Positions 1 to 11,500 of a stretch of 64,000 nucleotides of DNA are shown here, in pieces. Positions within the stretch are counted from its first letter, which is position 1, and every line of letters begins with the position of its first letter. The stretch is from Larix kaempferi (taxonomy: Eukaryota > Streptophyta > Pinopsida > Pinales > Pinaceae). Made by a program: the position numbers and the translations under genes. The notes beneath the pieces were generated by a model that searched no databases, had not been told where the DNA came from, and was given only the letters and a program-made list of their open reading frames with translations. The stretch spans positions 2,294,001 to 2,358,000 of the forward strand of contig BSBM01000191.1 in the NCBI GenBank assembly GCA_027924585.1. Direction: 5' to 3'.

Positions 1-398
1 ATGAAATTGAGGAGGTTAAGAGGGAGCTTTGGGATGAACTAGAATTTGCAAAGCCCACAGAAGAATTCTCTACTTTGGAAGACTAGATTCATGACCTTGG
101 TTCGACACGGTCTCGTTTATTGCTGCATGAACGGGCAATATCGATTTTTTGGGTAACGAAGGGCATTATGGCTTGGGTTCTATTGGAGCAAGTGGCAAAG
201 CACCAGGGAGATGAAATGCCTGTTACCTTCTGGAAAGAGCAATAGGTGGATTCTAGACTGATGCATAAAAGTATTAATGTAATAGGGAATCACTTGGGTA
301 TCTCATTTCTGTTAAGGCTGGTTCCTGAGAGAAATGTTGCTATCGAAATGCAGTTAGGAGGTGCGGGTGGCTTGTCTACTGGGCGCCAGGTGTCATGA
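1..398 (+). pseudogene. decayed reading frame entering from the left edge, unrecognised
   Basis: Read in frame from base 3, the sequence gives about 130 mostly sensible codons ending at TGA 396-398, with only two internal stops (near 93 and 243). The composition is protein-like: an acidic and basic helical start (EIEEVKRELWDELEF), then a hydrophobic stretch with tryptophans, then GGAGGLSTG near the end. I do not recognise the family. It could be the 3' end of a retrotransposon gag-like gene or a decayed host gene, and its start lies outside the window. The downstream bases to about 700 show no further coding signal. Confidence 0.35.
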
Positions 399-879
399 AT
401 GTTGTATCTAGTCTTTGAAGATTCTTTGTTTTGGTTTATAGTATTCGTTAACAATCTTTATAGTGTAGATGATGTTATGTTTTAAGGGGTATGTATGAGA
501 TCTTTGTTTTATGTCCAATAGTTATGTTAAGATTGATATATCCCCTGTTTCCCCTATGGGGAGGGGTATTTTTTGCTTTTGGTTTCTGAATTGTACAGGA
601 AATTGCTTTGGTTCTTTGAAGATCTATATGGGGGACTAGATCTCTATCTCTATTTTGACAAAAGTTCCATGTAAATTCCAAGTGATATATAATATAAAGT
701 CTTCTTACTTAAAAAAAACAAGTTACTTGTCAATAAATATTAAATATTAACAAGTTATTATTGAGTATAGTATATATTTGTTGCATGCAAATTAGTAGGC
801 TAGTTGATTATTAGCTACTCATGAATGAATTAGTAGGTTAGTGAACAAATTAGTAGGTTAGTGAATTATAAGTTAGGGG
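399..879. other. AT-rich non-coding DNA
   Basis: No coding signal or recognisable element. There are short A runs near 712 and a local repetition of a 'gaattagtaggttagtg' type phrase between about 825 and 890. Confidence 0.4.
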
Positions 880-950
880 TTAGTTAGTGAATTAGTTGCT
901 TTGTCATTATTACAATTGGTAAGCATATTCGTTTTTTCAAACTGAAAAAT

Positions 951-1940
951 AATTCTATACTTATATTAAAAGTATAAAAGGACATTACAGAGCTTTTTAC
1001 AAATAGCCACATAATACAGCGAGGATCCTTCAGACCAAAAGGTCCTTTCCCACCAACAGCTTTAGGATCGATCAATTGAAACACGAGACAATATAGAAAA
1101 GTCATGAAATAAAACTGTTATATTCCACATAGATTAAACATGCCAAATTAAACAACGACCCAACTGTGGACAACATCCTATGAGCCTGTAACCATGTAAT
1201 AGACATGATGCATTCTTTGTCCCTCAGAAAGAACCGAGGGTGACAAAAAACCAAAAAATTGGGATAGAGCCCCTTGATAGAACCTCTAAACCTTGAGTCA
1301 ACTCGAAGAATATGGAACCTTTAGGCACCCCAAAATATTGTTTGGATAGAAGATCAATAGTGCCATTGAATTCACTATAAATGTGACTATAGACAACTGC
1401 CTCGAACTATTGCTGTAGACATTGAACTCTCTATTTCAAATTGAAAGAAAGATTCTATACTTATATTAAAAGTTTAAAAGGACATTACACATCTTTTTAC
1501 AAATAGCCATATAATACAACGAGGACCCTTCATACCAAAAGGTCATTCCCCACCAACAACTTCAGGATCAATTGATTGAAACATGAGACAATCTAAACTA
1601 GTCATGAAATAAAACCACTAGATTCAACATACAATAAACATGCTAAATTAAACAATGACCCAACCATGGACAACATCCTACCAACCTGTAACCATGTAAT
1701 CAACAAGATGCATTCTTCTTCCCTCTAAAAGAACCGAGGCTGACAAAAAAAAAAAAAATGTGATAGAGCCCCCCGATAGAACCTATGAACATTGAGTCAA
1801 CTTGAAGAATATGCAGGAACCTTCAAGCACCTCAAAGGATTGTTTGGATAGAAGATCAACAGTGCCATTGAATTCATGATAAATGTGACAAGAAGCAATT
1901 ACCTCGAACTGTTCATGTAGACATTGAACTGTTCGTTTCC
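951..1940 (-). repeat. ~500-bp tandem duplication of the LINE 3' region
   Basis: 951-1440 and 1451-1940 align along their full length at a spacing of about 500 bases. Shared landmarks are the 'ttctatacttatattaaaag' start, the 'aaccatgtaat' and 'gatagagcccc' phrases, and the 'acattgaact' end. The copies are clearly diverged, so the duplication is old. It covers the end of the RNase H frame and the 3' tail of the LINE. Confidence 0.8.
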
Positions 1941-2106
1941 ACCCATCCAACATTGCTACCTGCAAATTAATCATTTGAAGAGCCCATTCCACAATAATTG
2001 ATGAGTCACCACCAACTTGAAGATATGGGATATACAAATTTCTTGAAAAAAAATAGCATCTGCAGTGCCAGTAACTCTCCTTTGGCATTGGAGCCTTTTC
2101 TTGCAT
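1783..2106 (-). pseudogene. LINE RNase H-like domain fragment
   Basis: An open frame of 107 codons. It contains V-G-G-D-S-S-I-I-V-E-W about 30 residues in, which matches the 'GDS.. .V..' block of plant RNase H-like (RVT_3) domains. Near the end it has H-I-Y-H-E-F-N-G-T-V-D-L-L-S-K-Q, which corresponds to the conserved 'H..RE.N..AD.L(A/S)' block. Known family role: degrade RNA in the RNA:DNA hybrid during target-primed reverse transcription. Here it is a fragment without a functional partner and includes part of the tandem duplication. Confidence 0.6.
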
Positions 2107-2870
2107 TTAATTTTAGTTTAAAAGAAAAAGCATAATTTAGCTTGAGAAAACCCTTGCTACACACTTCTGACCATTCTCCTGAGACCCCTGTCGAAGAAGC
2201 TCACTAGACGATCACTAGTGAAATACATAACATTTCCCAACCTTCTGACTTTATCGTATGTCGCCCCTTCCTCAGGCCTCTCTCCCTTGCTCTCCTTATA
2301 ACCTCAAATGGCCTTTCGACAAACAAACCTTGACCGATATTTCCTTCCCTTCAAACAAGGCCACAATATGGTGCTTCCAGACCTCCCAAAATACAAATGC
2401 AAGTAAATCCTACTAGATATTTACATCCTGAAATAAGCTCTGAAAGCATTCCATCAAAGTCTAATTGATACAAAGATGATCTATAAAAAATTCTTGCCTG
2501 ACTTGTAACCAGACTTATTGTGTAAAGGGATAGTGAACCATGAGATGGTCGATGTTCTCAGCATCGACCTTGCATAGAATACAACAACTAGGACCACTCC
2601 CCCCTTGTTTTATCCAATTGTCCCAAGTTAGTACCCTTTGAATCAAATTCAACTAGAAAAACAACTTTATTCTTAGAGGAACATGCCACTTCCATAGCGG
2701 GGAGAACTACCATTCCTGAACCAAGTCCCAATAAGTGTATAGAACAACCTCATACGCTAGCTTTACACTTACACAACCATTTTTCTTGTTCTAGGACCAC
2801 ACCAGCTGATCATCCTCCCTGTTAAGCTGCACCCCAACTGGCAAGCCTATCTTTATGTCATTATATTCTT

Positions 2871-5188
2871 AGATCATTATGTCATTATATCCTTGTCTTT
2901 GGGAAGTGGATTAGTTCCACTTTTAAAAATGAACATACATATACAAAATGCATCTTATGGTTAATGCCATGAAAAAAGTTAGATTCATCATAGAAGTTTT
3001 CAAAATTATATCTCTTCCATTTAGTGCTCACACATAAGATTTGTTGCAAATTTTAGAGCACTCATTTATATTGAGTGTTGTAAATTTGTAGTTGTGTCTT
3101 GCATATTTTTTGAATTATATATTTTTGGTTGTTCCTAAGAGGTATATGGTAGACATTAAATGGTTTGATGTATAATAAATTGTATCTAAAAGTGCCAAGA
3201 GATGTGAAGCATTGAAGATATGTTCAATTCTTTGTTAATTTAAAGGAGAGTGAAATGAAGAATGCAACGGTGCACTATGTGAATTATGTAACCTCGCAAT
3301 AATACATTATTGTTTCAATCTCAATGGCTTCATCATGGCACCAAGTTAGTGCAAAGTTGCAAGAGATCCAACCTTTCCATCTCATCCCTAATAGCAAGAT
3401 CTCTTATTAATTGATAAAAAGTTATTTGCCCCCCTCCTCACCAAAGAGTACATACCATCTGTGCCTATGTAGTAGTAATAGTAACTCTAAAAAACAAATT
3501 GTTAGACAAATAGATAAATGATATGCATTCCCTTGTCTTCACTCACATAACCATAAAAGAGCATAAAACTTCCTATTACTATCATAATAATTTCATCCTC
3601 TTTTTTTGCTCTTCTTAACAATAACCATACCCATGTGCTAATACAATGCATTCTATTTTAACCATACCCATTTGCTAACACAATGCATTTCATATCATAT
3701 TGTACACCATGACAAGGTTAGTACAAGTTGGTAAATGTTCAAGCAAAATAACAAAGACCCAAAATTGTTGTTAGGAAGCTTAAAACATATTCCACTTAAA
3801 TATTATAATCGATATTTCACATCATTAACATAGATAAGATGTGTAAGTCACATAACAACATGTTGGGGACATGGTTATATGCCAAGCAGAGTTTGTACTC
3901 TATATAAGGAGTTTTGAGTTGCATTGTTGGATGTAATTGTGCAATCCCATCCAATAACATAACTTAAAATGACTTGGGATGAGTGTGATATAAGGTAGTG
4001 ATTTAATATGTAATATACTTCTATTTTTATTTTATTGCCATAAGCCATAAGAGGCTGTATGCCATGGAATGTTTGCAAGGTGTATCCCTTTAATGAAGCC
4101 GACATTTATATTTTGGGACAAACTATTTACTTATCCTCAACAGAATTTGGTTCTACAAACTCATAATCATTGTTAAAATTATCTTCTATCATGGTGTTGG
4201 TTGAAAACTTATTACCATGCTGACAATATTTTAAAAAAATAAAATTAGAACATACTTTCCCTTTGTAAAATTTCGTGTGCAAAGGTGCATATATAATCCT
4301 TGGTGGAGTTAAACACACATGTAAGAATATATGCCTACAAGTGGCTACAATTCTTATAAGATTCAAACTTTTAGGAAATTGTTTCTTAAAATTTGACAAC
4401 ATCATTGTATATGCATTTTTGGTATTTTCTCAAGCAAGCAATTAGCAATGTATTCATATAAAACAACAATACTCCATCACATATCTAAATCACAACTTTC
4501 AAGAATAACCACACTCTCTCTTCTCAATTTTACTCAGCGAGGATTATTAAGTTTACTCCTCAAAACAATATAACTACTAGATGGTTAATGTACTTTCAAC
4601 TTTATCCATGAAAAGTGAAGACACAAAGGAGAATTTGAGCATTTTAGATTTTCTATATTAAATTACATTTAGCTTTAAAATAATCTCACATCTAACCCAA
4701 TATTAATAATATTTTTTTTATGATATGATAATAAAAAAATAACTTCAACTTTACCATCAATATAATTGTTAATCTAAAACTTTTGTTATTATTATTATTT
4801 TTTTGAAAAATTGACTTCCAATTGATCTCTTTGACTTTTATTTTTTACTTTATCATATTCCAACAAAGAAATCATAACTACATTACAATTGGGTTATCAA
4901 AATAAACTAATCATTAAAGTCAAAATATTTTTATTTCCATAACATTGGGAGTTTAGCTTTAGAGTAGATTCAATCACTTTTTCCTTCTCCAAAGACAACG
5001 TTACTTGCCAATCGCTTCACAATGTTCCCACGAGAGCATAAGCAAAAAGATTGAAAGTGTGTACTTTATTTTATGATTTTAAGATTTCTGTTTATTTTAT
5101 ACATGGATACTGAATGTACTGTTTTGTTTCATAAATGCAAGGTTAAGATGCTTGGTATCCAAGCAACAAGGAAAGCCTTAAGAGAGGG
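2871..5188. other. AT-rich upstream DNA, no gene seen
   Basis: No long coding frame of convincing composition. There is a small direct duplication around 3622-3695 ('accatacccat.tgcta.acacaatgcatt' twice, spacing about 37). Short minus-strand frames at 3875-4105 and 4127-4405 have no recognisable motif. The last part should hold the promoter of the host gene, but I cannot place a TATA box or start site with confidence. Confidence 0.4.
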
Positions 5189-5254
5189 TTTTCATTTGAA
5201 GGTGTTATACTCGCTGACACTTTTTCATTTGAAGGTGTTATACTCGCTGACACT
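5189..5254 (+). repeat. perfect 33-bp tandem duplication upstream of the host ATG
   Basis: Two identical 33-base units, 5189-5221 and 5222-5254, each containing 'gaaggtgttatactcgctga'. They end about 60 bases before the start codon at 5313, so they lie in the promoter or 5' leader. Perfect identity implies a recent duplication. Whether each unit carries a regulatory site is unknown. Confidence 0.85.
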
Positions 5255-5312
5255 TTTTCTCATCTGTCTTGTCAAGTCACATTTTACGTTCGTCCTCCTC
5301 CACCTGTAAAAT

Positions 5313-5526
5313 ATGGGAAATAAGCGTTGTTTGAACCTCATACTCTTGGTATTGCTCATGGCCATGCCATCCCCAATGGCAAATGCATTCAGATATCATC
5401 ATTATTCCTTCAATGCCTGGTCGGCCGCCTCTGCAGCTTTCCAGAGCTGGCGAAAGGTTTCCTCTCTTCTCGAATCTATCATGAGCAGAGTCGCCGCTCT
5501 CAGAGCCTCGCGCGGGGACTTCACAG
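5313..5526 (+). CDS. host gene exon 1 (signal peptide exon)
   Basis: ATG at 5313 follows a pyrimidine-rich leader (CTCCTCCACCTG). It is the first ATG in a frame that gives a good signal peptide: basic start, core LNLILLVLLMAM, then PSPMANA. The exon has 71 codons plus one base and ends at CAG with donor GTCATA. The remaining residues form a basic, serine- and alanine-rich helix (SAASAAFQSWRKVSSLLESI). Intron 1 contains no element that I recognise. Confidence 0.75.
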
Positions 5527-8500
5527 GTCATAAAGCTTCAAATTAACGCCCAGCTTTCTGTGTCTATTCATACATCTCTACCTTCATTTTTCCAGTAAAT
5601 ATGAATGAATTTGTCATTCGGTCAGTCATCAACCATTTTCCTCTACTTCACATTCAGTTTCCATCTCAAATTCAAACCTCTACCATACAGAGCCGACCTC
5701 CTTCAGCTTGAGTGCTAGGTGTGAGGGTATCTATATATTCTATCAAAATTGCACCCAGCCTATCTGTTGAAAACTCATTCATACTATCTGGGTGAGATAG
5801 ACCACAGTGAGCCATGGAATCCACACTGGGTCTACCTCGCCAGTGAACCAACGCCCTGTTGGCAAATTTCCACATTCTCATACTTCAGTTCATTTTCTAT
5901 CATGTAACCTATGCTGATTTCCTGGTGAATATTATTGAATTGGACGTTGTTTGTGTTGTTAGGGGCACAGCGAGCGACGACTATTGCAGAGGGATTGCAT
6001 AGCACTGTAAGTTGGTGGAGGATTGTAGGGTCAGCGGGTTGGGATTATATTTTGAATTATGCATGGAGGGAGTCATTTTCTAGGCCTTCACAGTATGCTC
6101 AAGTGCTCTTTCATTTCAAGGAGATTCTCTCTGCCTTTGACGAGCTTATGCAAGCGAGGTCAGAGACGGAGAAAGTGCAGTGGATTTCACATAACTACAA
6201 ACGGGTTTTGAGGATCTCCAAGGCACTTTTGCAGAAGCTCCTGGCAATTTTCAGTCAGTCTGTAAGTTGATAATTTTTTTAAAATTTTAATAGTCTATCG
6301 GATGAGTTTATGACATCATTTTATGATCTAGGATTTCTATTAGTAGATCTTATTTTTTTAATTAAATTAAATTATTCATTGTTACCAGTTGATTGGTGTT
6401 TTTATGATCGCATTTGTGTTTGATGAGAACATTTTTTTTAATTTAATCAATTAGGGTGTCATAACAGATTAGTGCTTAGATTTTATGCTGGAAAGTTAAT
6501 TATATTTGAAATTTTTAAGGGGTTAGAGTGCCACCTAGATCCATGCAATCCCAAATATATGTGTCAAGTTATATATTTGCATCTTTTGCATTCCTTAAAT
6601 TCTTTAACACAGGCTCTGCTACCAACAAGGTGAACAATAGTAGGGCTTCTCTATTTCTCTGTTCAAATTTTGGGGTCTATCTTAATTTATGGCAGGTTTT
6701 TTTGTGCCATTTACCAAACTGCACAAATTTTTATCTTACAATGTCAATATGTTCTCCATTAAGATGGTGTAGGATGCATAATTCTTTTCTTTTAATTTAT
6801 GTGATTTTGACTGTTATCACTTGAAAGTTTGAAACTGGAAGGTACCAAGGTAACTGGAAACAGTACACTATCACCATATACTATTTCCATGTACTTTGGG
6901 TTAGTGCTTGCTAACCACATGGGAATTCCCTATATGACTGTAAGAGTCAACTATCGATACAAAAAACCATTAGTAAAACTAAAATAGAAATAAAATTTTG
7001 CTGTCCTGAATAATTTTGCCAATAAATATGAAAAAAAGAAAAGAAAATGACTTAATAATTGAAGAAACACACGGAACATGATGCAGAATTTTATCAAAGT
7101 GTTGGGCATGCAACCCAATGCAATTCTAGACTGACAAATGCTTATTTTTCTTTCTACTTCTGCACTAAAAACAAAACTACAGCAAGCTAATCTATAATTT
7201 AACAAAAAAAACTAAATTAAGTGATCTAAAATGTGTAACTATACGCCTAGAATTCCTAAGATGCACAATTTTCGATGTAGATATGATAGTTCTCTTTTTT
7301 ATGAGGAACTATCATAGAAGCAATGCCTTTAATGGCATCAAGACTGATGGAAAGCAGAAGAAAGTGAATTGGACAGAAGAGCAATTCGAATCCTACTACT
7401 CAAGTTCAAGTGAAACCAAGATTGAAAGCATGTAAAAGTCCAAGGAACAAAGAATTCTTACACACACAAAACACATGTAAGAGTCGTTGAAGAATACTTA
7501 ATGTCTTTATTCCCAGGGGTTGTAGGATGAACAAAGCCTTGACAAGTCTAGACAACAAGGACTCCAAGATACAGTCCAACTCTGCTAGATGTTATAGGTA
7601 CAATCGTGATCCAACAAAGCAAACTCCACTATCACAGGTACTCTATGCAATCTCTCAACATCACTTTTCCAAGAAAGAATAAGCAATGGAGAAAAGGGAA
7701 GAAAGGTCACAAGCTCTAGTGCTTAACAACTGTAAAGAATAACCATCTCCCTACTCCTCCATGCTTGTACAATATATAGAAGTAGAAGAAGATAAGAACA
7801 TATAGGATAGAAAATAAAAGGGAATTAAGAATAGTAGCCTCCAAACATAGCACTCCTTTTTTTGAGTGAAATGACATGTCTATGAATAAACTACTCCAAA
7901 AGATCACCCTCTTTCCATAATAACCACCTAAAAGAGAAGCAACACTTCTATATGGCTAATTTCTTCATTAAATGCACTTTTTTCATGCCTAAAATAGACA
8001 CAGCGAATTTCCTTAGGAGATAAGATAAGATAAGATAATTTTATTAATGTCCAACAAATGACCACGAAAGAAGGTCAATGGGACTGCTGAGTACAATGAT
8101 GTCAATACAAAGCGGGAGCACCAAAGTGACTCCTATAAAGAGAAAACAAGATATAGAAAGTAAAGTATGAATCTATATTAAAGCTTGAAAAACCTTAGAC
8201 TTTGAGCGTGGTGAACCACACTGGAGTAGGATGTACTGAGAGAATCCCCTAAAATTAAGCCTTAAATTATGGAACAAGTGAGGATAAACAATAGCATGAA
8301 TGAGCTATATGCTAATTTGAGGAAGGAGAAAATTAAAAAATATCAAAGTAAGTTCCATTAGGAAAAGCACTCATCAACTTAGGTCACATGAAAATACCCT
8401 CTTGATCATGCCAAAATGCAACCAGTCCTTGAAATTTCAAAGTGCTCAAAAATTAAAATGCCTGAAATTGGTTACTAATGCTGCTCGCCGTGCTGGGTAC

Positions 8501-11500
8501 CCAAAAGTCTAGTCACCCTGTTAAAAATAGCATTGCTAAAAATAACACCACCTTGGAATCACAGCTAAAACTCGAACCATAAGCAAATACCCCAACTGGG
8601 TCCTCAAATATGTAATATTCTATCAATCAGACCACTCATAGAAACTGCTAAAAATAATAGCTGCCAAAAATAGAAATCGCTAAAGATAGCAACTTAGATT
8701 TCAATGAAACTGAAACCCCATGCACATCTATCCAAAGGATAACCAAATCTATGATCAGCCCCCCAAAAAACTAAGTCTGTAAAAACCAACCTGACCATAC
8801 CCATTTTGGATATTTGGCTTCCCATACCTGCTCTAAATACTGCACTGAACCTACAAGTATGGGGGCACCTGCTCTACCGAATCATCCATTCACTAGCACC
8901 TTTGATATATCCTCCGATTGTATTTGTATATGAATAACTTGTTCAAGACCTGTCCAACCATCTATCCCTGACTAACAAAGACATGCGACCATGTGCCAAG
9001 TCTAAAAAGCAATCCATGAACTGTTGATGCTGCACCAATGGATCAACTAACCAATCCATCCTGTAATATGCTCATGGACCTTCTATTCCGAATGGTTGTT
9101 AATGTCAGTGATGATCTTCGCAGTCCGAAGACGAACTGATAATATGTATGTAAATTGAGTGTGAAAGATTTAATGAAAAACAAGCAAGTTTTCCAGAGAA
9201 AGCCAAAAGAGATCTTGGAAGCGTTTGGTATCAGGGCCAGCACCAGTCGGCCTTTTGTGTTGTAAGTCTCAGCATTTCTATTTTGATCCTCTACTATATG
9301 AGTTGATGTATCTCTGCATTTCTGTTTACAGTCTATCATCTGTTTCCTTATTTTTGAAGTGAAGGTTATGTGTTGGGAAAACGGGTTTTCGAGTTGTGGT
9401 GAGGTCATAGCCGTGGATAGGCGCCGTAAATCCTTTTTAAGAATCGTAGGAACCCTTGTGAGCGATTTTTCCCATTTACTGCCCGATAAAGGTAAGTGGT
9501 ACATGGACCCTTCAATGGATTCAGTCCCGCTCCAAAGTTTGGACTGTCAGACAGACAATGATACAAACGTATCTTTAGCTGGACGACTTTTCTCTTTTCA
9601 ATAGGAGACTTCTACATCTTCTTCAGTAATCAATATCCAGGATTTAAATCCTTTCGAAAATTGGCAATTACCAACCATCTTACCTTCTGATGTTTATAAG
9701 TTATCATGGTGGCAATATAAAACTCACACTCAAATCAAAGTTAGCTCTGTTGATGTTTCTTTTACAGATAAAGATGAGCCCGTGCATATTAATTTGTTAG
9801 ATAAGTCCCAGATAGATTGGGCTAAAACCCAGGGATATAAGTACGCCCATCTTGGTGCAATTAAATTTGGCCTTGGTCCATTAGTTCGCCCCTATCTTCC
9901 CGTTTCTTCTTTGTGTGTAGCCATAGACACTCAGCACATCGATTTTTCTGATGCCATCATCGGAGGCTTTACCGCTCCCTTACATAATGGCCCGTGTTTT
10001 GGCACCATTTTTCCTAAGTATTCTGTCAGTCTTGAAGATCCCTATATCTATGATTTACTTAAAGCATATATCTTACCACGTGGCTTTAAAATGGATTTCG
10101 GCTCCAAGATCATACAACTCAAAGCCTGTGTTCTTGTCCGCTTTGGGAATGATACTCTTCCCCCTCTCCAGTCTAAGGTCCATCAGAGCTCGCACTTGCA
10201 CAACATGGTGGAGACGGATAAATCTAAACAAACTACTCCAGTTACTTTTGACTGGACGGGAATAAACTACCCTAGACAATGGGAAGTGAAATATAATGAG
10301 CTAAGGAACCAAGATATTTCTGTACAGAAAATAGAGTCTTTTCTCAATACCCCGATTTCTTTTGATAGATCCTCCCACTCATTCCGAATCCCTGAAGGCC
10401 ATCCTACCCCTCGTTTTACTCCTCCTCTTCTCAGGACCCCTTCTGTGAATAATGTTGATTTTAAGTCAAATAGGCATGAACCTGCTTCTTCTACTTTAGT
10501 TCAGCCATCCTTTTCTGGGGTCTATGACACTGAACATAAAGGTCAACACTTAGACTGTCTAGCCTGCAAGAAAATACTCCAGAGATTAAAACATAATCAG
10601 AATAGAGAACTCCCGAGTTTCTATATGTTTTCATCTCTACCTAGGAATGGATTTGGTATGGAAATCACCTCTGCTAAGGGTGATAGGTCATATGTCCCTG
10701 GAAGAAATCTTCTAGATGTTCCCTTCAGACAGTTTTCAACTGATGGACAAATTAAAAAAGAATTCATGCCCTATAAATATTCTATTCCATCTGAAACTGT
10801 CTCAGATGAAATAAAGCTTGCCAACAATGGCAATTTGCAACAACATCTCATAGCAAAAAATCTGGATGATATGGCATGGATATCATTCAGATAAAGAAAA
10901 AAATTAAGGATGAGCATGATAAGATATAAATGCTCCAAACCAAACTAGACCTTCTGGATCATTTTCTGCATGATACATAAGAGATAAAAAATGCAATAAA
11001 TACAGCCTATGACAAGACAGAGAAAAGGCTGAATGTCTTGGGTAAGCTTTTGACCAAAACTCAAGTATTGAAAAAGAAAACTGGCTCGGTCAGCCAAGCA
11101 GCAATGGATCTTGCACTAAAAGGCCACCAACGACAACACTCTAAAAGTTACTCTTTTGGTATGATGAGTGGCCAAGATGAGGATGAAAGACCAGATTTTA
11201 AGTTTGGTAAGATGAAGAAGAATTCCAAGAAATACAAAGCTTAGTAAGTCAATTCCATAGAATGCCTAAAGCATTACCTGAAATATATATGGCTATGCTT
11301 AAATTCCCCTCTCACACAGAAGATACCCAACATAGTTCAGAGGTTAGCCATGAAGTTGGTTCTTCCTCAGGTCCTCCTCCTCCCACTTTTGATTTAGAAA
11401 TGCAAGATGCCTCTTTTGCTCCTCCTCACAAATTCCATTTTGGAATAAATGGAATGAATAACCTGATGTCACAGATGCCTGAGCAACCCGTTCTGAATAT

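Larger units (their letters stand above)
880..2870 (-). mobile_element. decayed non-LTR retrotransposon (LINE), 3' part
   Basis: On the minus strand, about 2650 to 2500 translates to a zinc-binding reverse-transcriptase tail: W-D-N-W-I-K, then C-C-I-L-C, then D-H-L-M-V-H-Y-P-F and V-W after one stop. This matches the zf-RVT pattern found after the RT of plant L1-type LINEs. Downstream on the same strand (2106 to 1783) is an RNase H-like tail. The order zf-RVT then RNase H then 3' end is that of plant L1 elements. Frameshifts and stops throughout show it is dead. The RT domain itself is not visible, so the copy is 5' truncated or too decayed. The outer limits are approximate. Confidence 0.6.
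9098..10105 (+). repeat. pararetrovirus terminal redundancy, left copy
   Basis: Matches 26358-27365 base for base at a constant offset of 17,260 with no length change. In 9241-9480 I count 8 differences in 240. It covers the primer-binding leader, the first short frame and the N-terminal half of the movement protein. It reflects integration of slightly more than one genome unit. Confidence 0.9.

Noticed and set aside
3875-4405. Two short minus-strand coding frames upstream of the host gene
   Set aside because: AT-rich, no motif, no splice or promoter context.
5277-5531. Minus-strand frame of 84 codons opposite exon 1
   Set aside because: Shadow of exon 1. The plus strand has the signal peptide and in-phase splice sites.
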